From positions 179,118 through 243,117 of the forward strand of contig CAIJLZ010000006.1 of NCBI GenBank assembly GCA_903821605.1: a stretch of DNA of 64,000 nt. Reading direction: 5' to 3'. How positions within the stretch are numbered: the stretch's first letter is position 1; each line of letters starts with the position of its first letter. The notes below the pieces were generated by a model. It was not told where the DNA came from and made no database searches. It saw nothing but the letters and a program-made list of their open reading frames with translations. Source of the stretch: an uncultured Sphingomonadales bacterium. Lineage in GTDB: Bacteria > Pseudomonadota > Alphaproteobacteria > Sphingomonadales > Sphingomonadaceae. The position numbers and the translations under genes are program-made. This document shows positions 53,767-61,228 of this stretch, piece by piece.

Positions 53767-56086
53767 GTTGCGCCTCCCCCATATTTCCCCTGATCAGTGT
53801 GAAGTGAAAAGTGGCTCCCCCATCGGAATTTTTTTCGTGCCAGATACGCCCGCCATTGGCTTCGACGATGGTACGACAGATTGACAGCCCAAGTCCCATG
53901 CCCTGGCTTTTGGTGCTCTTGAAGGCGTGAAACAGGGTTGCGGCCATTGCCGGGGCGATGCCCTTGCCGGTATCGGCAACCGAGATGCGCGCCAATTGGT
54001 CGCTCTCCACGGCGGTTGAAATGGTAATCCGCCGGGTCGGCAGATTGACGAGCGCCTCTGCGGCATTGCGGACCAAATTGATCAGCACCTGTTGCGTTTG
54101 CACTCGGTCAACCAAGACCAAATCCACTGCCGGATCGTGTTGCACGATCATTTCAATGCCCGCTTCGCGCGTGCCGATCGATCCGAGCGCCAGCGCCTCC
54201 TTAATCAGCGAGGCCGGGTTTTCGAAAGTGCTTTGGACCTCGCCATTGGCGACGAATTCACGCAGGTGGCGGACGATTTCTCCGGCCCGCGTCGCTTCGG
54301 CCGAGGCATGGGTGAGCGCGCTACGCAGTTCATCGTCGGGATTGTCGATCAGGCAGGCAATGCCCTCGACATAATTTTTCATCGCCGTGATCGGCTGGTT
54401 GAGTTCATGGGCGAGGGTCGATGCCATGGTGCCCATCGCGCTGACGCGGGCAACATGGATAAGTTCGGCGCGCAATTCCTCCAGCCGGGCCTCATTTTGC
54501 AGGCATTCCGTCAGGTCGCGAATGAAGCCGGTATAGATCGGGCGGCCATCGATGGTGGCAATGCCGGTGAACAATTTCATCGGGAAGGTCGTACCATTGC
54601 GTGTCAGCCCGGTCAGGGGTGCCCCGGCCATCATGAGTTGCTCGAGTTTTGTCTCGCGCAGCGTCTGAACATGCGCCACATAATCTTTGCGATCAGCCGG
54701 GGCTAACAGGATTTGAGCCGGTTGGCCGATCATTTCCGTTTCGGTGAAGCCGAACAACTTTTCCGCTGCCTTGCTGAACGATACGATTTGGCCGAGGTCA
54801 TCGGTGACGAGCATCGCATCCGGCACCGTGGCCAGAATGGAACGCAAATGGCTGGCATGGGCGATTAGCCGGCGTTCCGCCTCACGTTGGTCAGTCACAT
54901 CATGGACCACCACGCTATAGCCGCGCAGCATCCCATCCTGCCCATAAAGCGGGGTCACGGAGCGATGCGCAATGAATTTGGAGCCATCCTTGCGCAGATG
55001 GATCGAATCCCGTGACATGGTTCCGCCGGTTGTCACCAGTTGCAGATCGGCATGGGCAAGGCCCGCGTCGCGGTCTTGCGGGGTATAGAAAATCGAAAGA
55101 TCCGATCCGATCACTTCGTTCTCATGCCAACCGGTCAGCCGTGCTGCCCCGTCATTCCAGATCGTGACCCGACCTTCCCGGTCAAGCATATAGATCGCAT
55201 AATCATGGGCACCATCGATCAACAGGTCGAGTTCTTCGGCCAGCGTGGCGTTGCGCGCGGCAATGCGCTCTAGGGCCTGCCGGGCCTGTTTTTCAGCGGT
55301 GATCTCGCGGCTGATCACCACCGTGCCGATAATCTTGTTCTGCCCATCCCGGATCGGTGTGAAGTTGATGCTGACCACCCATGATTCGCCTGTATCCTTG
55401 CGACGGACGTGGATTTCTTGCCCTGTTTCACTCTCCCCGCGCAGCGCACGCGATACGCCCCAGTCTGCACGGCTTAACGGTGTGCCATCAGGATAATGTA
55501 ATTCGAACAAGTCAGCATAGGGCGCAAATTGGTTGAGGCATTCATCCTTGCACGAGAAACGATGCAGCCGCGCGAAAGCGGTGTTGAACCTGACGATATT
55601 GCCGTCTGCATCGCCGATGCAAAGCGCCTCATCCATGCTTTCAAATGCGGTGTCGAGCAACCGCCGCCGGTCCTCTAGCGCGCGCCGCATCTGCGCGAGG
55701 GTCTGATTGGTTTCGACCTGTTTGGTAATGAGCTGGGTGAAGAGTGTGATGCCGCCTATCTCGCCGCGGTCATTCCGCCATGGCACCATTTCCCATTTTA
55801 CCCATTCGATCCGACCGTCATCGCGTGTGAAGGTGTCCTCATCACCATGGACGGTCTCGCCCTGTAGTGCCCGTTTGTGAGCCGCCCGCCAATTGTCGGA
55901 GACACGGGAAAATACCTCATAATAGCTCAGACCGATGACATCTCGATTTTCAAGACCATAATCGATTTGGCCACGCCGACTGATGGCAAGGAAACGCATA
56001 TCGCAATCAAACATCGCGACCGCTGCCGGCACATGGGCGAGCAGCAGATCAGTAATCCCTCCGGGCGAAGTAGAGCGTTGCAGCAT
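53759..56086 (-). CDS. FixL-like multi-PAS sensor histidine kinase, haem ligand absent
   Basis: 775 residues, soluble: no membrane segment. Four PAS domains can be placed at about residues 10-125, 140-265, 285-395 and 405-525, then a HisKA/HATPase_c core with H556 in STLAHELNQPITAMKNY, the N box NLVRNAAEAL, DTGKGI and GMGLGLSICRTIV. The fourth PAS begins HLRSILATVPDAM and ends RNGTTFPMKL, close to the FixL sensing domain. Aligned without gaps, Tyr469 stands where Bradyrhizobium FixL has haem ligand H200; R206 and R220 are also replaced. The ATG with AGGAAC upstream is used; a TTG seven codons earlier is possible. An AT-rich promoter region precedes it. Confidence 0.9.
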   Translation of the reverse strand: MLQRSTSPGGITDLLLAHVPAAVAMFDCDMRFLAISRRGQIDYGLENRDVIGLSYYEVFSRVSDNWRAAHKRALQGETVHGDEDTFTRDDGRIEWVKWEMVPWRNDRGEIGGITLFTQLITKQVETNQTLAQMRRALEDRRRLLDTAFESMDEALCIGDADGNIVRFNTAFARLHRFSCKDECLNQFAPYADLFELHYPDGTPLSRADWGVSRALRGESETGQEIHVRRKDTGESWVVSINFTPIRDGQNKIIGTVVISREITAEKQARQALERIAARNATLAEELDLLIDGAHDYAIYMLDREGRVTIWNDGAARLTGWHENEVIGSDLSIFYTPQDRDAGLAHADLQLVTTGGTMSRDSIHLRKDGSKFIAHRSVTPLYGQDGMLRGYSVVVHDVTDQREAERRLIAHASHLRSILATVPDAMLVTDDLGQIVSFSKAAEKLFGFTETEMIGQPAQILLAPADRKDYVAHVQTLRETKLEQLMMAGAPLTGLTRNGTTFPMKLFTGIATIDGRPIYTGFIRDLTECLQNEARLEELRAELIHVARVSAMGTMASTLAHELNQPITAMKNYVEGIACLIDNPDDELRSALTHASAEATRAGEIVRHLREFVANGEVQSTFENPASLIKEALALGSIGTREAGIEMIVQHDPAVDLVLVDRVQTQQVLINLVRNAAEALVNLPTRRITISTAVESDQLARISVADTGKGIAPAMAATLFHAFKSTKSQGMGLGLSICRTIVEANGGRIWHEKNSDGGATFHFTLIRGNMGEAQHG

Positions 56087-56114
56087 GTGGTTCCTAATGC
56101 CCTGCAATGAGCTG

Positions 56115-56200
56115 CTTCAACAGATTATTATTAAATATGTTTGTCAAATACTAATTATAAATAATACTACAAAATTAAATGTAATACAAATATTTGGAGC
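56115..56200 (-). promoter_or_regulatory. AT-rich promoter island upstream of the FixL-like gene
   Basis: The 80 bases from 56121 hold only 14 G or C, in a genome otherwise around 60-65% GC. On the minus strand a consensus TTGACA (56147-56142) is followed by TAATAAT-rich sequence, and TATAAT-like hexamers lie further upstream. It is probably the kinase-regulator promoter, and such a strong AT island may also bind a nucleoid protein (inference). Confidence 0.5.
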
Positions 56201-56224
56201 GAATATGGCGACCCAATATCCCGG

Positions 56225-56650
56225 CTATCTGCTTGGTTTTGCAGGCGTGCCGGTGTCGTCAATGATCCTGACCATGCTGGCTTGTGGCCCATTGCTTCCC
56301 TTCTCTTCCATGAACGTGACGGGTATACCGGGGGTCAGGCGAGAAAAGCCGCCATCAAGCACGCTGTTTTCATGAAAATAGACCTCGCGGCCATCCGCGG
56401 TTTGTAAAAAGCCATAGCCTTGCTGCGGGCGTAATAGCAGCACGGTGGCGATTGGGGCGTGCAGGTGGTTTTTCACCTCGCCGCGCGTGCGCGCGACCTT
56501 GTCCTGCAACATCCGGCGAGTCCGGCGGAAACCGTCATTGATCGCAAACCACGCATCGCCATAACGTTCATCTTGCCGTGGCTCGCGGTTGACGTCGACG
56601 GTCTGCCCGTCAGCGAGCACCAGATGCCGCCATCCGGATGTTTCAGTCAT
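56225..56650 (-). CDS. HPF/RaiA-like remnant fused to cold-shock-like domain
   Basis: 141 residues. DVNREPRQDERYGDAWFAIN and GFRRTRRMLQDKVARTRGEVK match the second half of the S30EA ribosome-hibernation fold; QQGYGFLQTADGREVYFHEN and TFMEEKGSNGPQASMVRI form a cold-shock/S1-like domain. Full members of this fused family start about 60-70 residues earlier. Here the frame begins at MTETSGWRHLVLADGQTV and the upstream sequence belongs to the host-attachment-family gene, whose end it overlaps by 8 bases. So the hibernation domain appears half lost while the RNA-binding part is whole. It may still bind ribosomes or RNA under stress. Confidence 0.75.
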   Translation of the reverse strand: MTETSGWRHLVLADGQTVDVNREPRQDERYGDAWFAINDGFRRTRRMLQDKVARTRGEVKNHLHAPIATVLLLRPQQGYGFLQTADGREVYFHENSVLDGGFSRLTPGIPVTFMEEKGSNGPQASMVRIIDDTGTPAKPSR

Positions 56651-57077
56651 CCATCGCGATAATCAAATCCGCGATATGCTCGACCGGGTGCTTGGTCAGG
56701 TCTTTATCGACCTCCGCCAGCAGGCGTTTTTCAACCGCTGCGCTATAATGCGGGCGCATGGCGCCAAGGAAGCGGGGCGGGGCGATGACAAGGATGCGGC
56801 CATCATGATGGGCGGCCAGCACGGCGGCGGCTTCTTGCGCAAAATCATCTTCACGCGCCTGATGCGGATCGCCCTGATCATAGGTCGAATGGCCGGGCCC
56901 GCCGCTCGAAAAAGTGACGCCGGGCGCATCGCTGATCTGTTCACGATTGGGGGGATTGTCGATCGTCCGATGGACAAGGACCTTGAGTTCGGGGCGATTG
57001 GCATCGCCCTCATTGCGCAGCAGCAACAGCTTGGCGCCATCAGCCACGAGAACAAGCGTTCCGCCTGCCAAAATCAT
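56643..57077 (-). CDS. Host-attachment-family protein (PF10116-like)
   Basis: 144 residues. GTLVLVADGAKLLLLRNEGD, the disordered polar stretch with SGGPGHSTYDQGDPHQAREDDFAQEAA, and DGRILVIAPPRFLGAMRPHYS followed by KDLTKHPVEHIADLI are the conserved parts of the family named after Agrobacterium attachment genes; many archaeal and bacterial relatives have an eRF1-like fold. The biochemical role is unknown. GGAAAGAGATAGG lies before the ATG. Coupled by an 8-base overlap to the HPF/cold-shock-like gene, which points to ribosome or RNA-related stress biology rather than plant attachment (inference). Confidence 0.85.
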   Translation of the reverse strand: MILAGGTLVLVADGAKLLLLRNEGDANRPELKVLVHRTIDNPPNREQISDAPGVTFSSGGPGHSTYDQGDPHQAREDDFAQEAAAVLAAHHDGRILVIAPPRFLGAMRPHYSAAVEKRLLAEVDKDLTKHPVEHIADLIIAMDD

Positions 57078-57234
57078 CGGCCTATCTCTTTCCTGTATGA
57101 GGTCGCGACCGGGCGAAATGCCCAGCCGCCCTGTTGCGAGAGTTTATCATCTTCCAACCGGCGGCACGGCGATATGCGGGATTCTCCGGATAGACCCCGT
57201 GACGTTTTGGCGGATGGCGGGGCCGTGTCGGGCG

Positions 57235-57271
57235 CAAAAATAGGCCCGGCTTCGACATGGAAGCCGGGCCT
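57235..57271 (-). terminator. Rho-independent terminator (minus strand)
   Basis: Perfect 12-bp stem AGGCCCGGCTTC/GAAGCCGGGCCT around a 6-base loop, followed on the minus strand by TATTTTTG. No T-run follows on the plus strand, so it acts on minus-strand transcripts. Confidence 0.88.
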
Positions 57272-57387
57272 GAGGTATAAGAGCTCGTTTGAGCCCTCGG
57301 GTCGCAATGTCCTTCTGGTCGTCGGCACCGATTCCCGGAATCCGTATCTTCCCTCACTCGTTATTTCCCGATGCGGCACCAGCCGAG
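57242..57387 (-). ncRNA. Candidate structured RNA ending in an intrinsic terminator
   Basis: On the minus strand, CTCGGCTGGT (57387-57378) can pair in two blocks with ACCAG (57319-57315) and CCGAG (57300-57296), leaving a 14-base bulge. A second hairpin GGGCTC/GAGCTC (57296-57291 and 57286-57281) follows, then the terminator. It could be a small RNA or the 3' untranslated region of the SnoaL-like gene that ends about 100 bases upstream. It is not recognised as 4.5S RNA, tmRNA or RNase P. Pairings were found by eye. Confidence 0.3.
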
Positions 57388-57483
57388 ACAAGGCGCGGGA
57401 GCCTGGCCTCATCTGACACGCGTTGCCGCCGCCACTTGGGGAAATCATCCCGCCGGTCCATGGTGCTATGACGCCTTGCTGGA

Positions 57484-58047
57484 TCAGCCGGGAAAGTCAG
57501 TCTGATGGCCGCCAAGAAAGGCATAGGACGGGTCATTCCGATCACGGGTTGCGGGATAGATCGGCGCATCGGGATTATTGGGTTCGACCGCACTGAAATC
57601 GGCCATGGTTGCCGTTACCCGGTCGACCCGGTCCCAATCATGGACCGAACGGCGATGGACAATGGCCCAGACACCATCGCGGCATTCGAGATGATCCAGA
57701 TACCGCCCGCCGCCGGTGACATCGACCAGCCCGTCTGTGTCCCGGATACGCAGCAGCACATCCCAATAGCTTTCCGACCACGCCCGGTCGCCGTCGAGTT
57801 CGATCAGCACATTGGACAGCACATGGCGCGTCAGCACCATCGGTTCGTGAATGCGCCAGACCCAATCGACAAAGCCTGCGGCGCTCCCGGCGTAGAGCGG
57901 TGTATGTTCATCTGTCCCGCCCGGATGCCAGCAGGACAAGGCAAGGTCGCGGTCCATCCGGTCCATGGATCGGCAATAGCGGTGGAGCACATCGCTAATG
58001 GCGGCGCGGGCCGATATGTCCTGCGGTGACGGGGGCGTGGCCGACAT
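57484..58047 (-). CDS. SnoaL-like (NTF2-fold) protein
   Basis: 187 residues. ISARAAISDVLHRYCRSMDRMD, HEPMVLTRHVLSNVLIELDGDRAWSESYW and GGGRYLDHLECRDGVWAIVHRRSVHDW match SnoaL_4-type NTF2-like proteins, which include ring-hydroxylating dioxygenase beta-like and dehydratase/isomerase folds. The second in-frame ATG is chosen because AGAGG lies 7 bases upstream; the first ATG sits almost on that ribosome site. Divergent from a second SnoaL-like gene about 180 bases away. Function and substrate unknown. Confidence 0.8.
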   Translation of the reverse strand: MSATPPSPQDISARAAISDVLHRYCRSMDRMDRDLALSCWHPGGTDEHTPLYAGSAAGFVDWVWRIHEPMVLTRHVLSNVLIELDGDRAWSESYWDVLLRIRDTDGLVDVTGGGRYLDHLECRDGVWAIVHRRSVHDWDRVDRVTATMADFSAVEPNNPDAPIYPATRDRNDPSYAFLGGHQTDFPG

Positions 58048-58225
58048 CGGCATTCCTCTCTTATCTTAATGGCCGCGTGCAGCGGGCGGCACTGATAGCG
58101 GACGATAACCGGCCGCTATGGCGTGGCAGCTACCTTTTTGCACAGCTTGTGCATCCTGCCCCCATCTCGTCCACTCATGGTGAAGTGGCGACAGTATCGC
58201 GTACGCCACGATAATGGAGAGTGCC

Positions 58226-58729
58226 ATGGACCTGCCGCCCGTGCCGTCCCAACTGCGGGACATGATCGACCGTGCGGCGATCAGTGATCTGAAATATGCC
58301 TATGGTTATGGCGTCGATCAGCGTGACTGGGCGCTTTTTCGCTCGATTTTCGCGGATGAGGTGGAGTTCGACTTTTTCGATTGGGCGGGGATTCGGGAGA
58401 CGATCCCGGCGGACCGCTGGGTTGAGATGGTCAAGGCCACGCTCGCGCCGTTCGATGCGACCCAGCATGTCTTCACCAATATGTTCATCACGCTTCAGGG
58501 TGACAGCGCCACCTGCGTCACCAATATGACCGCTCGGCATCAACTGGGGGCGGAAGCGCAATTGATGGGCGGCTATTATACCGAGCGCATGGTCCGCACT
58601 GCGGCGGGGTGGAAGATTGCCGCCTGTCGGCTCAACATCACATGGGAAGAGGGCGACCGCGCCCTGTTTGAAAAGGCGGCGGCGCTTGGACCACGGGCGC
58701 GTGGCGATATCGGCATGCAGGGCGTTTGA
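58226..58729 (+). CDS. SnoaL-like (NTF2-fold) protein
   Basis: 167 residues. MIDRAAISDLKYAYGYGVDQRDW, FADEVEFDFFDW, TQHVFTNMFITLQGDSATC and GGYYTERMVRTAAGWKIAACRLNI follow the same NTF2-like plan as the divergent neighbour. The ATG has GGAGAG 4 bases upstream; an earlier ATG lacks a ribosome site. Followed after 37 bases by the old-yellow-enzyme homologue and probably co-transcribed. Such pairs are common in sphingomonad gene sets for steroid, terpenoid or polycyclic compounds, but nothing fixes the substrate. Confidence 0.8.
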   Translation: MDLPPVPSQLRDMIDRAAISDLKYAYGYGVDQRDWALFRSIFADEVEFDFFDWAGIRETIPADRWVEMVKATLAPFDATQHVFTNMFITLQGDSATCVTNMTARHQLGAEAQLMGGYYTERMVRTAAGWKIAACRLNITWEEGDRALFEKAAALGPRARGDIGMQGV

Positions 58730-58766
58730 GGCCGATCCGGCCCGCCCGCGACAAGGAGAGAATGTG

Positions 58767-59915
58767 ATGATGGACCACCTCGAAACGATGTTTAGCCCGC
58801 TCAAGCTGGGCAACATCACCGTGATGAACCGCATGGCGATGGCGCCGATGACCCGCCAGCGTTCGACGCTCGATGGCGTGCCGACCGATCTGAATGTCGA
58901 ACATTACCGCCAACGTGCGTCGGCGGGGTTGATCGTCAGCGAAGGCATTTATCCAAGCTTCATGGGGCGCGGCTATTTGTTCACACCGGGCTTGCATAAT
59001 GACCGGCAAGTGCTGGGCTGGAAGCGGGTGACGGATGCGGTGCATGAGGCCGGTGGCGCGATTTTCGGGCAGATCATGCATGTTGGCCGGTTGTCTGATC
59101 CGCTGATGCTCGACGGGGCGCAGCCGGTGGCACCTTCTGCGGTGCAACCTGATCCGACCGCGCGCCATTACACCGTCAACTGCCCGCGCCCGAAGCGGCC
59201 CTATGGGGTGCCGCGCGCGCTGACCCATGCCGAGGTGCTGGCCGTGATCGATGAGTTCCGCCAATCGGCGGTACTGGCGCACAAGGCCGGTTTTGACGGG
59301 GTCGAAATCCATGCGGCGTCGGGCTATTTGCCGATGCAGTTCCTTTCCACCAACACCAATTTGCGCACGGACCAATGGGGTGGCAGCGTCGAGAAGCGCG
59401 CCGCATTCCTGCTTGCTTGTGTCGACGAGATGATCGCGGCGACCAGCCCCGGCTTCGTCGCGGTCAAGATTGCGCCGGGTTGGACCTTCCACGACGTGTT
59501 CGATGACGATCCGGTCGCGACCTATAGCCATGTCGTCAAGGAACTGTCGAAGCGCGGCATCGCTTATTTGCAGCTTGGCAATTACGGCATGGATTGGGAT
59601 GTCTATGGCACGCTGCGGCCTCTGTTCGACGGCCCGGCGATGTTCGTCGCCGGTTTCACCCGCCAGTCGGCCGCGACCGCGATCAATAATGGCGATGCCG
59701 ACATGATCGGTTTCGGTCAGGCCTATATTGCAAACCCCGACTTGGCCGAACGTTATCGCCATGGCTGGGACATGACCCGGCCCGATATTTCAACTTATTA
59801 CACCCAAGGTGCAGAGGGTTACACCGATTATCCGGTCTATGCCGAAACCAGCCCGGACAAGCTTCAGCCGGTCGACGCACCGCCGACGCCGCTGTCGGCT
59901 GATACCACCGGCTGA
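58767..59915 (+). CDS. Old-yellow-enzyme family NADH:flavin oxidoreductase
   Basis: 382 residues, FMN-binding TIM barrel. LFSPLKLGNITVMNRMAMAPMTR-like start, QIMHVGRLSD, VEIHAASGYLPMQFLS, NLRTDQWGGSVEKRAAF, and the C-terminal ADMIGFGQAYIANPDLAERY are OYE landmarks. The catalytic pair that is His-x-x-Asn or His-x-x-His in most members reads HAAS here, so the second residue is Ser. It probably reduces an activated C=C bond with changed substrate activation. AAGGAGAG lies 6 bases upstream of the ATG. Downstream of a SnoaL-like gene; a bidirectional terminator follows. Confidence 0.9.
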   Translation: MMDHLETMFSPLKLGNITVMNRMAMAPMTRQRSTLDGVPTDLNVEHYRQRASAGLIVSEGIYPSFMGRGYLFTPGLHNDRQVLGWKRVTDAVHEAGGAIFGQIMHVGRLSDPLMLDGAQPVAPSAVQPDPTARHYTVNCPRPKRPYGVPRALTHAEVLAVIDEFRQSAVLAHKAGFDGVEIHAASGYLPMQFLSTNTNLRTDQWGGSVEKRAAFLLACVDEMIAATSPGFVAVKIAPGWTFHDVFDDDPVATYSHVVKELSKRGIAYLQLGNYGMDWDVYGTLRPLFDGPAMFVAGFTRQSAATAINNGDADMIGFGQAYIANPDLAERYRHGWDMTRPDISTYYTQGAEGYTDYPVYAETSPDKLQPVDAPPTPLSADTTG

Positions 59916-59936
59916 ACCGAGGGGCGTGCCAAATGA

Positions 59937-59970
59937 AAGGCCCCGCTACCCGGCTGGGTAACGGGGCCTT
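59937..59970. terminator. Bidirectional terminator between convergent genes
   Basis: AAGGCCCCG/CGGGGCCTT (9 bp) enclosing a second stem TACCC/GGGTA. It lies between the ends of the oxidoreductase gene (plus) and the 3-hydroxyacyl-CoA dehydrogenase gene (minus). T-runs are short on both sides. Confidence 0.7.
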
Positions 59971-59996
59971 GATCCGCCTGCGCCGATGATCGCCGC

Positions 59997-60866
59997 TTAG
60001 CGGGTCGGCACGGGTTCCGGGCCGGAATAATCATAGAAGCCGCGGCCGGACTTGCGCCCGAACCAGCCCGCTTCGACATATTTTTTGAGGATGGGGGCCG
60101 GGCGATATTTGGGATCGCCCGTGTCATCCTGAAAGACCTGCAGGACGTTAAGCAGCGTGTCGAGACCGATCATGTCGGCAAGCCACAATGGGCCCATCGG
60201 ATGGCCGAGACCCAGCTTGATGCCCTTGTCGATATCGGGGATCGAGGCGAGGCCCTCACCAACCGCGAAGAACGCTTCATTAAGCAGCGGCAGCAGGATG
60301 CGGTTGACGACAAAGCCCGGCGAATCCTGCGCGATGATCGTTTCCTTGCCAATGATCTGGCCGAACTTTTCCGAAATCGCGGTGGTTGCATCGGTGGTCG
60401 CAATGCCGCGAATGATTTCGAGCAGCGGCATCAGCGGGACCGGATTGAAGAAGTGCAGGCCGATGAAGCGGCTCGGATCGCTTGATGCCTGCGCCAGTCG
60501 GGTGATCGAGATTGACGAGGTGTTGGATGCCAATACCGCGTTCGGGGCCAGCACCTTGCCGACTTCGGCGAAGATCGCGCGCTTGATGTCTTCGCGCTCG
60601 GTTGCGGCCTCGATGATCAGTTCGGCATCGCCCATCGCCGCATAACCAGCGACCGGGATCAGGCGCGCAAGGGCTGCGTCAGCCGCATCCTTGGTCATCT
60701 TTTCCTTTTCGACCAGCTTGCCAAGCTGCTTGGCAATGCCCGCCTTGCCCTTTTCGGCCAGTTCGAGCGACAGGTCGGAGAGATAGACCTCAAGTCCGGC
60801 CAGTGCCGAGACCTGCGCGATGCCAGCGCCCATCTGGCCTGCACCGATAACCGCTACTTTCTTCAT
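59997..60866 (-). CDS. 3-hydroxybutyryl-CoA dehydrogenase
   Basis: 289 residues. The N-terminal VAVIGAGQMGAGIAQVSA is the NAD-binding Rossmann motif, ASNTSSISITRLA and GLHFFNPVPLMPLLEII carry the catalytic His-Glu dyad region, and the C-terminal domain has GFVVNRILLPLLNEAF and GPLWLADMIGLDT. Oxidises 3-hydroxyacyl-CoA to 3-oxoacyl-CoA in fatty-acid, butyrate or phenylacetate-type routes (Hbd/PaaH group). Single gene with convergent and unlinked neighbours. Confidence 0.93.
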   Translation of the reverse strand: MKKVAVIGAGQMGAGIAQVSALAGLEVYLSDLSLELAEKGKAGIAKQLGKLVEKEKMTKDAADAALARLIPVAGYAAMGDAELIIEAATEREDIKRAIFAEVGKVLAPNAVLASNTSSISITRLAQASSDPSRFIGLHFFNPVPLMPLLEIIRGIATTDATTAISEKFGQIIGKETIIAQDSPGFVVNRILLPLLNEAFFAVGEGLASIPDIDKGIKLGLGHPMGPLWLADMIGLDTLLNVLQVFQDDTGDPKYRPAPILKKYVEAGWFGRKSGRGFYDYSGPEPVPTR

Positions 60867-61228
60867 TCGTTATTCTCCGTATCGAGTGGACTCATGTTTC
60901 GGAATGGCCGTGCCATGAGCCTGAACGGTGCGCAAGCCACCACTCTCGATAGGAATAGCCTCGCCGGATGGCGCAGGCCGCGCTTAACGCCGTACCGACG
61001 CAAATAGCGAGGGCAACAGCCAGCCAAACGAGAAGGAGCCACCCAGCAGCAACAGGGGAACGGTCATGTCGGTCATCTCTATCTCCAGCATGGACTGGCG
61101 AACTTCGGTCGACTTGACGCACGTCCCGAGCCATCGCGTTATACAAGTGGATATATAGAGTTTTACCTTGTCTGGCGCGCAAGCTTTTGTTTCACCCCCT
61201 CAAAGACGGGTGCGGGTAGGTCTTGAGA
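60867..61228. other. Intergenic stretch between dehydrogenase and FAD oxidoreductase genes
   Basis: 362 bases, upstream of the minus-strand 3-hydroxyacyl-CoA dehydrogenase and downstream of the minus-strand FAD oxidoreductase. Apart from the candidate small protein nothing is recognised. An AT-richer part (61140-61170, ATATATAGAGTTTTA) may hold a promoter. Confidence 0.5.
60984..61076 (-). CDS. Candidate 30-residue hydrophobic small protein
   Basis: ATG to TAA frame of 30 codons, starting MTDMTVPLLLLGGSFSFG and ending in ASVRR, which would make one membrane helix with a positive C-terminal tail. TGGAG lies about 6 bases upstream of the ATG. It is in a 362-base gap without any other good gene. 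An overlapping 96-codon frame in another phase lacks a ribosome site. Purely a candidate. Confidence 0.35.
   Translation of the reverse strand: MTDMTVPLLLLGGSFSFGWLLPSLFASVRR

Larger units (their letters stand above)
57078..57483. other. Gene-free stretch holding a terminator and a candidate structured RNA
   Basis: About 400 bases between two minus-strand genes. A 125-codon minus-strand frame crosses it but runs through the terminator and has no homology-like features. The left 160 bases (57078-57240) show nothing except presumably the promoter of the attachment-family gene. The right part holds hairpins described separately. Confidence 0.55.

Noticed and set aside
57074..57448. 125-codon minus-strand frame across the terminator at 57.2 kb
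   Set aside because: It would have to be translated through a 12-bp terminator stem and overlaps the start of the attachment-family gene; composition is Arg/Ser/Pro rich without family features.
60892..61182. 96-codon minus-strand frame with a hydrophobic centre
   Set aside because: No ribosome site; the basic, low-complexity ends look like random GC-rich translation. A shorter frame in another phase has a better start.
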